Shown piece by piece: positions 52,504-61,213 of a stretch of DNA of 64,000 bases (within the stretch, counting starts at the first letter, position 1; every line of letters begins with the position of its first letter). This DNA comes from Bacillota bacterium. GTDB taxonomy: Bacteria; Bacillota; UBA4882; UBA8346. The notes under the pieces are model-generated. The model saw only the letters and a list, made by a program, of their open reading frames with translations. It made no database searches and was not told the origin of the DNA. Location of the stretch: positions 99,263 through 163,262 of the forward strand of contig JAEXFN010000047.1 of the NCBI GenBank assembly GCA_023400055.1, in the 5' to 3' direction. The position numbers and the translations under genes were made by a program.

Positions 52504-53268
52504 TCATTTACTATTACTGCGGACCAACTCCACGCTGAATTTATTACGATCACCGCGATACTGAGCAATCGAATATTCAATCGGCAGATCATTATTAGCA
52601 TACGCAATTGTTTTTACTAGACAGATAGCGTTATTTTTTTTATCCAAATTCAAGTACTTTTTGGCCTGGCCATTGGCGTGGACCGCCTCTATCTCCCTAA
52701 TCGCTCTGGCGATCCTGACATTATATTTTGCTTCAAGAATCGCATATAACGATTGGACTGCAAAATCTTCTTTTAATAAAGCTTCGTATTCATCCGATAA
52801 ATAAGTTTCGACATATACAACGGGTTCTTCGTTCGCATACCGCAATCTGCATAAATATAGCAATGGATTTCCCAATGGCAGGTTCAATTTATTATTAATT
52901 TCAACGTATCCAGTCACCTTTTTGAGTGCCAATACTTTGGTGGAAGGTCTCAGACCCTTCCGGATCATTTCTTGGTTGAAACTTTCAAGTTTCTGAAAAA
53001 AGCTGTCATCTACCTTCGGACGGGATATAAAGGTGCCTTTCGCCTTGACTCTGTATAAATATCCTTCCGTAACAAGTTCATTAATCGCCTGACGGATGGT
53101 CGAACGGCTGACGTTGAACAGTTCTACCATGTCAATCTCATTCGGCAGTTGATCATGGATCGCCAATTGATTATGAATGATTTTCTCAAAAATCTGTTTC
53201 TTGAGCTGGTAATACAGAGGGACGGGAATCGCTTTGTTTAATCGGACATCGCTTAGATCAACCATCAT
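52504..53268 (-). CDS. GntR/HutC family transcriptional regulator
   Basis: A 254-residue regulator with an N-terminal winged helix (LPNEIDMVELFNVSRSTIRQAINELVTEGYLYR, visible as NEIDMVELFNVSRSTIRQAI) and a C-terminal UTRA ligand domain (from about residue 95; LPLGNPLLYLCRLRYANEEPVVYVETYLS). It is the first gene of a small unit with deoC and probably controls it. A palindrome ATGTCCGTACAT at 53351-53362, upstream of its start, is a possible operator. Ligand unknown; a sugar phosphate is typical for UTRA. Confidence 0.9.
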   Translation of the reverse strand: MMVDLSDVRLNKAIPVPLYYQLKKQIFEKIIHNQLAIHDQLPNEIDMVELFNVSRSTIRQAINELVTEGYLYRVKAKGTFISRPKVDDSFFQKLESFNQEMIRKGLRPSTKVLALKKVTGYVEINNKLNLPLGNPLLYLCRLRYANEEPVVYVETYLSDEYEALLKEDFAVQSLYAILEAKYNVRIARAIREIEAVHANGQAKKYLNLDKKNNAICLVKTIAYANNDLPIEYSIAQYRGDRNKFSVELVRSNSK

Positions 53269-53512
53269 GAATAGGCACTTTCTGCTAATTGTTTATTTAA
53301 ATTGCTTCGCCTGAGGAAGTGTTATTACGGAAGAAAAACATAATGTTCTTATGTCCGTACATTTAATATGATCCCATCCTATAATAAAATTCTCAAAAAT
53401 TCAAGACCTTCATCGACAATTTTTAGACGAACCAATAATCGGTGGCTTACGCCCCCTCATTCTTTGAGAAATCCAAGACGTACGGACCACGGCCCAAACG
53501 GGCCGAGAATCC

Positions 53513-54049
53513 CTAGCGTATCTCTGCAGGCTCTTCTTCGCCAAACGACTGCTCCAACAGGCCACTGATCTTGATGACCAGTTCGTCAACGGTAAAACCG
53601 TCACAAGCCACGATCAAGTCGGCTGCGGCTTCGTATAACGGGACGCGCTCGTTATACAGATCGAGCAACTGTTGTCCTTCTTCCAGAGCGATTCCCCGGC
53701 TGGCCATGTTCTGGATGCGTTGTTCGATGGTTTCGTATGGAAGCTCAAGGTAGACGAGGATGCCATTTTTGCGCAAATTTCCAATGGCGGAAGTGCTATA
53801 AATGGCGCTGCCGCCCGTAGCGATTACGGTGGCCGTGACTTCAAGCCGTTGAATTATAGCCGCTTCGATCCTTAAAAATTTGGCCACACCCTCGTCATCG
53901 ATAATCTCCTGCAACCGCCGTTCCTCTTGTTGCTGGATAATCAGGTCGGTATCGAGAAAAGCCATGCCCAGGTGCTTGGCCAGCAATACCCCCAAGGTGC
54001 TCTTGCCCGAACCGGGCATTCCGATGAAAACCACATTTTTTTTATACAT
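53513..54049 (-). CDS. aroK: Shikimate kinase
   Basis: Phosphorylates shikimate in chorismate synthesis. The 178-residue protein has the P-loop FIGMPGSGKSTLG, the shikimate-binding DTDLIIQQ segment, GGSAIYSTSAI (usual GGG replaced by GGS) and the lid region MASRGIALEEGQQL with one arginine. It stands alone, without other aro genes. The lid differs from classical AroK (RPLL), so activity on a related substrate cannot be excluded. Confidence 0.82.
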   Translation of the reverse strand: MYKKNVVFIGMPGSGKSTLGVLLAKHLGMAFLDTDLIIQQQEERRLQEIIDDEGVAKFLRIEAAIIQRLEVTATVIATGGSAIYSTSAIGNLRKNGILVYLELPYETIEQRIQNMASRGIALEEGQQLLDLYNERVPLYEAAADLIVACDGFTVDELVIKISGLLEQSFGEEEPAEIR

Positions 54050-54177
54050 ATTGACCTCATGGATATGGATGGATCGTGATAATCGATTAAATTATCCAAG
54101 TACTGCAATTATTCCTACCGTCTTTCAAATGCCGGGAGCTTTTTAATCCATTGTTAATTTCCCAATCGTCTGTCCAG

Positions 54178-54214
54178 CAAAAATATAGCGCCGTGAATTT
54201 TCTCATGGCGCTAT
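54178..54214 (-). terminator. Terminator after glycerate kinase
   Basis: Minus strand: ATAGCGCCATGA, six-base loop, TCACGGCGCTAT (one mismatch), then ATTTTTG. It lies about 40 bases past the glycerate kinase stop. Confidence 0.8.
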
Positions 54215-54255
54215 CTGTAATTTCCAAAATAATTCCGGCCCGGCCGATACGGAGC

Positions 54256-55404
54256 TTAGCGCCGGAGTGACGACTGTCCGGCCAAAAACATCTTCAGCGA
54301 CCGGGCGGTTGCCTCACGGATTAAACGATCGGAATCAGCCAGGGCTTCCTCCAAGGACATCGGCCGGCTGATAATGGAAGTCACCGCGCTGATGCCACTC
54401 TGATAAACTTGTTCATATCCTGTTCCCAAAGAACCGGCAATCGCAAATACCGGAACGTTTGTGGCCTCGGCCAGCTTGCCCACGCCGCTGATGGTTTTTC
54501 CAAACGCGGACTGAAAATCGATCCGTCCTTCCCCGGTCAACACCAATTGCGCATCCTGAAGTTGCTCTTTGAGCCGGGTGACTTCCATAATCAGCTCGAT
54601 TCCGGAAGTAAGCCGAGCGTTCAGAAAAGCGACCAAACCTCCGCCCAATCCCCCGGCAGCTCCCGAGCCGGGCAGCGGTTCGATGTCTTGCCCCAGTTCT
54701 TCCCGAACCCGGTCCGCCAACCGTCCCAATCCCCGGTCCAACTGCGCGACCATCTCCGGGGTCGCTCCCTTTTGCGGCCCGTATACTGTGGAGGCGCCTT
54801 GCGGGCCGGTTAAGGGATTGGTCACATCGCAGGCCACCAGGATCTCGGTCGAACCGATCCGCGGATCCAAGCCGGTCCGATCGATCCGGGCCAAGCGGTT
54901 CAGATCGCCACCGCCTTCCGCCAACTCCCGTCCCTCGCCATCCAAGAAGCGTACTCCCAGTGCTTTTGCCATTCCGGTACCGCCGTCGTTGGTAGCGCTT
55001 CCGCCGATGCCCAAAATGATCTTTTGGACGCCCAAGTCCAGGGCGGCACGGATGAGTTGCCCCGTGCCATACGTCGAGGTAATCAAGGGATTTCGCTCAT
55101 CTTCCCGCAATAACGGCAATCCGGAAGCGGCAGCCATTTCAATGATCGCTACCGAACGATCGCCGGTCAAACCAAAAAAAGCCTGTGTCGCGCGGCCCAA
55201 TGGATCCCGGGCCGGGCATTCGACCATCTCTCCCGCAGTGGCGGAGATCACCGCCTCCACCGTACCCTCGCCGCCATCGGCTAACGGTATTTGGACAACA
55301 CTCGCTGCAGGGAGGACTGTGGCGATACCATCCGTCATTGCCTTACAGATTTGTGGTGCGGATAAACTTCCTTTGAATGAATCCGGTGCCAGTACAATCT
55401 TCAT
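54256..55404 (-). CDS. Glycerate 2-kinase (GarK/GlxK family)
   Basis: Phosphorylates D-glycerate to a phosphoglycerate. The 382-residue protein begins KIVLAPDSFKGSLSA and includes IPLADGGEGTVEAV, IIEMAAASGLPLL, IILGIGGSATNDGGTGMAKALG, DVTNPLTGPQGAS, GSGAAGGLGGGLVAF and LTGEGRIDFQSAFGKT, the complete family pattern. The ATG at 55404 has AAAGGA eight bases upstream. It is monocistronic, between csrA and shikimate kinase, with no glycolate or sugar-acid genes close by. Confidence 0.93.
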   Translation of the reverse strand: MKIVLAPDSFKGSLSAPQICKAMTDGIATVLPAASVVQIPLADGGEGTVEAVISATAGEMVECPARDPLGRATQAFFGLTGDRSVAIIEMAAASGLPLLREDERNPLITSTYGTGQLIRAALDLGVQKIILGIGGSATNDGGTGMAKALGVRFLDGEGRELAEGGGDLNRLARIDRTGLDPRIGSTEILVACDVTNPLTGPQGASTVYGPQKGATPEMVAQLDRGLGRLADRVREELGQDIEPLPGSGAAGGLGGGLVAFLNARLTSGIELIMEVTRLKEQLQDAQLVLTGEGRIDFQSAFGKTISGVGKLAEATNVPVFAIAGSLGTGYEQVYQSGISAVTSIISRPMSLEEALADSDRLIREATARSLKMFLAGQSSLRR

Positions 55405-55586
55405 CTCCATCATCCTTTTTCGATATATGTCAAAGCAACGTTAGCAGGGTGATTGACATTGGCGTTTTACTTTCAAACTATTTTAAGCGGGTCTATGATT
55501 CTGGCGCAATTGAGGAATGCATAAAATACGAAAAACCAGAAGCATCCCGCTACTGGTCATTTAAAACATTTATCCGCCCACAATTC

Positions 55587-55811
55587 TTATTTTTTAAACA
55601 TACGATCCAATTTATCAAGATTCGGTTTACCCAAAGCTGCCAATTGATTTTCTTTTTGAATCTCCCGGTAGACCTCTTCGCGATGCACAGCCACTTCGCG
55701 GGGAGCGGTAATCCCTAATTTAACCTGGTCACCTTTGACATCCACAATGGTAATCTTGACATCATCGCCAACCATGATGCTCTCATTCAGTTTGCGGGTT
55801 AATACCAACAT
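55587..55811 (-). CDS. csrA: Carbon storage regulator CsrA
   Basis: RNA-binding translational repressor of 74 residues. The sequence MLVLTRKLNESIMVGDDVKI, VKLGITAPREVAVHREEVY and a basic C-terminus are diagnostic. In Bacillus it blocks flagellin mRNA translation and is neutralised by FliW. It lies 91 bases downstream of fliW. In Bacillus hag follows csrA; here the next gene is glycerate kinase, so the flagellin gene is elsewhere. GGAGG precedes the ATG. Confidence 0.98.
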   Translation of the reverse strand: MLVLTRKLNESIMVGDDVKITIVDVKGDQVKLGITAPREVAVHREEVYREIQKENQLAALGKPNLDKLDRMFKK

Positions 55812-55902
55812 CAGGGATCCTCCTTGACTATGGAGATTCGCAACTCACCTATCGATGTCTTCTTATTCTTCTCCGAAAGTAAGAAAATCCCTTTTTTTTC
55901 TT

Positions 55903-56364
55903 TCAACGGGCCACCGCTTTTTTGCTGGCAACGGGCTCACTGGCGGCAAACAAGGGATGGCGCATCGAGTATGCAGGATGATTGATAATAATCTGCTTTG
56001 CTTTCCGCGACTGAAGGCCGATAATAATAGGACCAGCCAAGTTAACAGTAGCTTTAGCAGGATCGGAAGGCAGAACCACGACCGCGTAAGTAACGGAATC
56101 ATTGGAAGAAGACAAGCCGAGCTCCTCCGCATCTTCGTCCGAAATATCAAAAGAAAATCCCGGAGCTACCTCGTTAAACTGGATGAGAATAAAAGCCAAA
56201 TCCGCTGTTTCCAAGGATTGTAAAACAAAAAACGGCGAATCTTCCTTATAACGTATTATCGTGAAATGATGATAATTTTCAAACCCCGGCAATCCATGCT
56301 CAAAAACGATGGCCTCAGTTTCAGCTATCTCTTGAAGTCCAAAAAATTTGGTCGCAATTTGCAT
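55903..56364 (-). CDS. fliW: Flagellar assembly factor FliW
   Basis: Allosteric antagonist of CsrA that also binds flagellin. The 153-residue protein shows EAIVFEHGLPGFENYHHFTII, SPFFVLQSLETADLAFILI, YAVVVLPSDPAKATVNLAGPIII and QIIINHPAYSMRHPL, matching the family. It is placed between flgL and csrA as in Bacillus, without the YviE gene that normally follows flgL there. Confidence 0.96.
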   Translation of the reverse strand: MQIATKFFGLQEIAETEAIVFEHGLPGFENYHHFTIIRYKEDSPFFVLQSLETADLAFILIQFNEVAPGFSFDISDEDAEELGLSSSNDSVTYAVVVLPSDPAKATVNLAGPIIIGLQSRKAKQIIINHPAYSMRHPLFAASEPVASKKAVAR

Positions 56365-56537
56365 TGTTTCACCCTTTCTACTGAATTATTTAGAAGATCC
56401 AAGATCTTCATCGGAATTTTCCTACTGAAGTTTTATATGAAAATTACACAATCTCTAAAATTTGTAAATTATCGATAGGTGATAGGATAAAAAAGCGCAT
56501 CGGCATCTTCTTTATCGATCTGATTATATTAAAACAA

Positions 56538-58637
56538 TCATAAATAATCCAGTAAACTTTTTGGCAAAATTTTCGAAGCCACAATCAGCGCCGCTTGATA
56601 GGCCGTTTGTTGCACCTTTAAGTCCATGGTCGCTTCATTGGCCTCGGTATCTTCGTAGTTTGATAAGGTCGCAGTCAGATTATCCTGTACGTTTGTCATA
56701 CGGGTAATCCCGGTATCGATCCGGTTGACTTTCGCCCCGATTTGTCCCTGCGCCACCAAGATTTTTTGCTGGTCTCGCTTGAAGGCGGTGATATCCTCGT
56801 TTCCTAAGGCCTCCAAATCCCCGGAGCGTAAATCTTGGCTGAATTTCCGGAGGTTAGCGAAGATGCTGTCCAAGATGGAATCCCCTACTTGATTTACGGA
56901 TATCTGCACTCCCACGTTGATTTCGTAGTTAATCGAACCATGATCTCCTTCATAGTTAGGAGATGCTTGATCGGAGTTAGCTCCGCTCGTAAACCCCATC
57001 TTATCCAAAATATCCGCGCTAGATCCGGATTCCAACGTAATCGGCAAGGTCTGATTGGAACCGCTGGGATCTTGATACACCAGCCGCAACTGATTATCGT
57101 CAGTCAGACTAACCTTTACATTGGCGTAATCCCCGCCAATGGCATTAATCTTCTTCTCCAACTGAGCAGCGAACTCCGATAAGGAATAACTGCCGGTATC
57201 CAGTGTAATCTCGTAAGACTCCCCTTGGCCCACTTTAATCTTGAAATTACTGTCCTCGGCCGCAAAATAGTTGGCATTAATGGAATATTTCGAATTCTCA
57301 TCCGGCGGCGTGGTCCAAGGGCTATCCAATTTAGCGTAATACTCACCCTTCAGCGAATCAAATTCAACGCTTTTAATGGTACGAGTCTGGCCTTGACCCG
57401 TACCGTCGGTGATTGTTATCGGCATTCCCACATAAAAATTGGAACCCAATGCAATATCATTCGGGCCGCCCAAATAAATTTCATCCGTGGCCGTGCTAGC
57501 AGCACCGGTCGTCCCGGTCAACGGCGGTGACAATGAATAGCTATCTCCCGCTGTAAGCGGCGTATCGGTTCCGGTACCCCCTAATATAACTTGCCTAGTC
57601 GCCGGATCGTAACCGACGATGGTGGCGGTTTTACCGGCGTTAGGACCGCTGGTAACAGTCAACGTCCAATTGGTATAAAAATCAGTCGTGCCACTGGAAC
57701 CAGATGCCAGGGTTACATGATTGCTATCCGCGGCACCTGCTACCGTTCCTTTCAACGGATACTTTCCTAAAACCACCACGGGTCCGCTAATGGTCGTCCC
57801 CACCAATTGACGTGTAGTGGCTTGATCCGCAAAACCCAACTGGCTGAGCGTCGTATCGACTACCCCCAATGGACTCACTGTATTTCTCAACAATACGGTG
57901 TGAGTCTGTCCATCCGGAGGAGTCGTACCCGCATAAAAAGCGAGTTTATTGTCGGAAGTTACTTTTACGGAAACCGGCACGGCAAAGCCAGCCTGATCGA
58001 GCTGTTCTTGAATCGTCCTAGCCAAATCCTCCAATGATTTTCCCGAGGAGCCGCCGTAACTTTGAGGCGGAGTTGCAACCGGCAAAGAAATGGTCTTCAT
58101 ATCGCCATTATCCAATTTAATTTGAAATTGATGATTTGACGCGTCGATGACGATCGGCGTTGCTTGACTCAAAGTGGCGCCGGAAACCGTGACGCGCAGA
58201 TTGTACGGCACCTTCGAAGCGTCGGTACCCGCAAATATATAACGATTATCAATGTTGGTATTGGCTACTTCCATAATTCCGGCGCTGATCTGGTCCATCT
58301 GTTCGGCAAGAGCGAGGCGATTCGCATCGGAAATCGAACTGTTCGCGCCCTCCATCAATAATTCATAAGCGCTACTCAAATAATCATTGATACTTTGCAA
58401 GGATGAATCCGCCGAATTGAGCCATGATTTTGCATTATTAGAATTGGTGACATATTGGGTCAGCTGATTGATGCTGTTATTCAAAAGCATAGTGCGAGAA
58501 GTACCGATCGGATCGTCAGAAGGCTTCTGAATCATGACGCCGCTGGCTATTTGAGAACTTCGTTTCTGAATCGCCGCTTCCCGCCGCATAATGTCCGAAA
58601 GATAACTATCGTAAGATGTCAGAGTCGAAACGCGCAT
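56538..58637 (-). CDS. flgL: Flagellar hook-associated protein FlgL (HAP3) with enlarged central domain
   Basis: Junction protein between hook-filament joint and filament. The flagellin-like helical ends are at residues 1-140 (MRVSTLTSYDSYLSD, ASGVMIQKPSDDPIGT) and about 570-699 (ending ASKILPKSLLDYL). At 699 residues it is more than twice the roughly 300 of Bacillus FlgL. The added centre has two Flagellin_IN-like modules (about 169-270 and 463-551, each with an N-terminal FxIK strand, a helix such as SLEDLARTIQEQL, and a DNxLxx strand ending LGF/MGF) and between them a beta-rich insert with two related segments (NWTLTVTSGPNAGKTATI, MPITITDGTGQGQTRTI). Such inserts are surface exposed and variable. 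It follows flgK by 15 bases. Confidence 0.92.
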   Translation of the reverse strand: MRVSTLTSYDSYLSDIMRREAAIQKRSSQIASGVMIQKPSDDPIGTSRTMLLNNSINQLTQYVTNSNNAKSWLNSADSSLQSINDYLSSAYELLMEGANSSISDANRLALAEQMDQISAGIMEVANTNIDNRYIFAGTDASKVPYNLRVTVSGATLSQATPIVIDASNHQFQIKLDNGDMKTISLPVATPPQSYGGSSGKSLEDLARTIQEQLDQAGFAVPVSVKVTSDNKLAFYAGTTPPDGQTHTVLLRNTVSPLGVVDTTLSQLGFADQATTRQLVGTTISGPVVVLGKYPLKGTVAGAADSNHVTLASGSSGTTDFYTNWTLTVTSGPNAGKTATIVGYDPATRQVILGGTGTDTPLTAGDSYSLSPPLTGTTGAASTATDEIYLGGPNDIALGSNFYVGMPITITDGTGQGQTRTIKSVEFDSLKGEYYAKLDSPWTTPPDENSKYSINANYFAAEDSNFKIKVGQGESYEITLDTGSYSLSEFAAQLEKKINAIGGDYANVKVSLTDDNQLRLVYQDPSGSNQTLPITLESGSSADILDKMGFTSGANSDQASPNYEGDHGSINYEINVGVQISVNQVGDSILDSIFANLRKFSQDLRSGDLEALGNEDITAFKRDQQKILVAQGQIGAKVNRIDTGITRMTNVQDNLTATLSNYEDTEANEATMDLKVQQTAYQAALIVASKILPKSLLDYL

Positions 58638-58652
58638 TTTACCATCTCCCCT

Positions 58653-60077
58653 TTACGCTTGCAGATGATTAATGATTACATCCAACAACTCATCCATGGT
58701 GGTGATGACTTTAGATGCCGCATCAAAGGCGTGGTTAAAGATCAACATGTTCGATGTTTCTTCGTCCATCGAAACGCCGGAGATGGATGCTCGTTTGCCA
58801 GTCAAATTGGCTACCAGCAAATCCTGGTTGGTGACCCGGCTTTGTGAATTTTGAGATTGAATCCCCAAAGTAGTAATGAGGCCCGTGTAGAACTCAATCA
58901 TCGTAGCAGTAGTAGTAGTTGTACCGGCACGAAATTGCAACTTAGTCTGAAACAGTCCCGCCATCGCTTTCATATTATCACCATTGTCACTGGCACCCGT
59001 GGCAGAAGCTGCGATTTTCCGGGAATCATTTTGAATGTCCACATTTACACCGATATCCGCCGCCCCAGTGCCCGTGAAGAAATCTACGCCGGGATTTCCA
59101 TCAAGATCATATCCTTTTTTATGTTGCTGATTCATTACATCCCGCAACGTATTCGCCAGAGCGTCCAAGCTCTGCATAAGATTCGGCAATGTCGTATCCC
59201 GGATGTCTAGCAGGCTCTTAATGGAACCGCTACTTATCGAGACTTGGTTAGTCGCCGAGTTCTCGCCGCCCGCCCAAACGACACTCGAGACCGCCGGATC
59301 GGAAGGATTGGTAACTGTCGTCAATTCATTATAGTGAACATTATTCACCAAGGTTCCTCCGCCCAACATCACCGTCACCCGGTCCTGTTGATCATAAGAA
59401 ACCCTGATATCGGCGAATTGTGAGAGCTGCTCCAGCACCATATCCCGCTGATCCAGAAGATCGTTCGGTTGATCGCCTTGAATGGTAACCTTGCCGATCT
59501 GATCATTCAAATCCGCCAATTGCTTGGCATACTCATTGATCGTTTTCACCGAGTCTTTAATCTGGCTGTCTGCATTCGAACGAAGATCCTTTAGATCGCT
59601 ATAGGTCTGTCTGAAATAATCGGTCAGCGTTAAAGCCTTTTGAATTACCGTATTGCGGGATGGAACATCACCGGCAGTATCCTGTAAGTCCTGCAGTGCT
59701 GTCCAAAAATCACTCATCGTAGCCGCAAGACCGGTGTCAGAAGGTTCATTCATCGTCCGCTCAATCTGATCCAGCATATTGCTCTGTGAACTCCAATAAT
59801 TGAGCGTAGAGGTTTCTTTATAAATCTGCCCGTCCAGTAGTTGATCACGGATCCGATTAATCGAGACAACTTCGACTCCCGTACCGACTTGTCCGGCGGA
59901 AGCTTCTCCATTAAAGCTAGGATACGGAAAAGGGGAAGAGGCCGTAATTATCGGCACTTGCCGGGTATAGCCTTTCGTCCCGGCGTTTACCATGTTATGG
60001 CTGGTTATATTCAAGGCTTGTTGCGCCGTTGCCAGGCCCCGCTTCCCAATCTCAATTCCGAAAAAAGTCGATGCCAT
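58653..60077 (-). CDS. flgK: Flagellar hook-associated protein FlgK (HAP1)
   Basis: First hook-filament junction protein, 474 residues, close to Bacillus FlgK. N-terminal FFGIEIGKRGLATAQQALNI and SHNMVNAGTKGYTRQ are rod/hook family signatures; NPGVDFFTG-type sequence and the C-terminal DEETSNMLIFNHAFDAASKVITTMDELLD (given here as EETSNMLIFNHAFDAASKVI) complete it. It lies six bases after flgN, its export chaperone gene, in the flgM operon. Confidence 0.97.
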   Translation of the reverse strand: MASTFFGIEIGKRGLATAQQALNITSHNMVNAGTKGYTRQVPIITASSPFPYPSFNGEASAGQVGTGVEVVSINRIRDQLLDGQIYKETSTLNYWSSQSNMLDQIERTMNEPSDTGLAATMSDFWTALQDLQDTAGDVPSRNTVIQKALTLTDYFRQTYSDLKDLRSNADSQIKDSVKTINEYAKQLADLNDQIGKVTIQGDQPNDLLDQRDMVLEQLSQFADIRVSYDQQDRVTVMLGGGTLVNNVHYNELTTVTNPSDPAVSSVVWAGGENSATNQVSISSGSIKSLLDIRDTTLPNLMQSLDALANTLRDVMNQQHKKGYDLDGNPGVDFFTGTGAADIGVNVDIQNDSRKIAASATGASDNGDNMKAMAGLFQTKLQFRAGTTTTTATMIEFYTGLITTLGIQSQNSQSRVTNQDLLVANLTGKRASISGVSMDEETSNMLIFNHAFDAASKVITTMDELLDVIINHLQA

Positions 60078-60083
60078 TCCGAG

Positions 60084-60542
60084 TCACCCCTTAAAGTCAA
60101 CGATAGTCTGTTTATTCTGGTTGTTCATTATCTTTCCAGTCGGCTTATAGGTTGCGGGATCGCTCTCCGCCGAAGTTAACGCATTAATCATAAAACGAGT
60201 CAAACCCAAGAAATCCTGCAGAATGGTTTGATTAAAAGTATTTTCCTCTTTCACCGCCAGGACCAAATCCCGTATCCGTTCGAGCCGAGTTGCGATGGAT
60301 TCTGGAATTTTAACGCCTTTTTTCGCGCCATCTAAATAAAAGCGTACCTGCTGAGAGCAGGTTTTTTCAATCGAATGGAGTTTTTTTGAGATAAACTCTT
60401 CTTGAAAAACGATCTTCTCCAATTCTTGAAGATCATCCGTTAATAAAGCGTCTTTTTTGGCAATCGCCAGACGCTTGAGCTCTTGTAACAATTCGACTTC
60501 TTCGTCAAGGAACGCTTGCAATTGTCCAACGTGAAGCACCAA
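60084..60542 (-). CDS. flgN: Flagellar export chaperone FlgN
   Basis: Chaperone for FlgK and FlgL, 152 residues and mostly helical: LQAFLDEEVELLQELKRLAIAKKDALLTD, LEKIVFQEEFISKKLHSIEKTC and a flexible C-terminus ending NKQTIVDFKG (the YvyG form). Position between flgM and flgK is the same as in Bacillus. The annotated TTG start could equally be the adjacent GTG at 60539; GGGAGG precedes both. Confidence 0.9.
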   Translation of the reverse strand: MVLHVGQLQAFLDEEVELLQELKRLAIAKKDALLTDDLQELEKIVFQEEFISKKLHSIEKTCSQQVRFYLDGAKKGVKIPESIATRLERIRDLVLAVKEENTFNQTILQDFLGLTRFMINALTSAESDPATYKPTGKIMNNQNKQTIVDFKG

Positions 60543-60544
60543 GC

Positions 60545-60850
60545 TTACCTCCCGGCGAATTCATCCACAAGACTCCGCCCGATCATTTGCTGTGCGATCT
60601 CATTCCCGGAAACGGAATATTTGCCTTCCTGAATGAGCGCTTTCAACTCACTAACTTTATCGGCACGAACATCCGGAGACTTTAGCACTTGTTCCTTAAT
60701 CAGATTCAATTCCTGAACTTTGTTCGAGAGCACCAAAACATCGCCCCGGGGCATCGAAGCGCTATCGGAGGCCGTTAGCGACCGGGGATAATTGTTGTAG
60801 AAACTGTTTACTTTAAGCACAGTTTGAACCTGCTTGCTAGAGATAAGCAT
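60545..60850 (-). CDS. flgM: Anti-sigma-28 factor FlgM
   Basis: Holds the flagellar sigma factor inactive until it is exported through the completed hook. The 101-residue protein has the family pattern: an unstructured N-terminus, then LSNKVQELNLIKEQVLKSPDVRADKVSELKALI (in pieces) and GKYSVSGNEIAQQMIGRSLVDEF. The ATG at 60850 has AGGTG six bases upstream; GTG 60859 is an alternative. It lies directly downstream of a sigma-28 type promoter, so the regulator is under control of its own target, as in other bacteria. Confidence 0.94.
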   Translation of the reverse strand: MLISSKQVQTVLKVNSFYNNYPRSLTASDSASMPRGDVLVLSNKVQELNLIKEQVLKSPDVRADKVSELKALIQEGKYSVSGNEIAQQMIGRSLVDEFAGR

Positions 60851-60882
60851 ACCAATCACCTATCCTCAACGATTATAATTCA

Positions 60883-60909
60883 TTATCGTCAACTTTCGCG
60901 GGAACTTTA
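60883..60909 (-). promoter_or_regulatory. Sigma-28 (SigD/FliA)-type promoter for flgM-flgN-flgK-flgL
   Basis: Minus strand: TAAA, exactly 15 bases, GACGATAA; one mismatch to TAAA-N15-GCCGATAA. Predicted transcription start is near 60876, about 26 bases before the flgM ATG. Confidence 0.85.
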
Positions 60910-60973
60910 GCCCTTTTATTACCGGATTTTGCCTTTTTTTCTCCTAAAAAGTCGTCCTTCAGCTAACGGAATG

Positions 60974-61213
60974 TTAAGGATTCGATTTCTTGAATGATAC
61001 TTCCAGCCGTCCCTCGCGCAAGAATCGCGATATCACCCGGATATCGACTCCGGTTGCCTTGCTGACTTCAGCAACCGTGGTATTGGGATGACTGTAAATA
61101 AAATCGCGTACCTTTTCGAATTCCGTCTGTTCCTGAAGGAAACAATTATTGCAAACTTCGACTCCGACAAAGTTGAAAATTTTGCCGCAACGCTTGCAAT
61201 TCCTTATTTCCAT
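60974..61213 (-). CDS. yvyF: YvyF-like flagellar operon protein (zinc-binding, HTH)
   Basis: A 79-residue protein with two CxxC pairs (CKRCGKIF, CNNCFLQ) at the N-terminus and a helix-turn-helix-like C-terminal part (TTVAEVSKATGVDIRVISRFLREGRLE seen as VAEVSKATGVDIRVISRFL). It matches the Bacillus YvyF family found between comFC and flgM. Overlaps comFC by ten bases. Role is thought to be regulatory in flagellar gene expression, without a firm mechanism. Confidence 0.88.
   Translation of the reverse strand: MEIRNCKRCGKIFNFVGVEVCNNCFLQEQTEFEKVRDFIYSHPNTTVAEVSKATGVDIRVISRFLREGRLEVSFKKSNP

Noticed and set aside
54569..55444. A 291-codon plus-strand frame opposite glycerate kinase
   Set aside because: Proline/serine-rich low-complexity translation and complete overlap with a conserved gene on the other strand.
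55414..55586. A flagellin gene downstream of csrA as in Bacillus
   Set aside because: The gap is only about 170 bp and shows no flagellin-like sequence.
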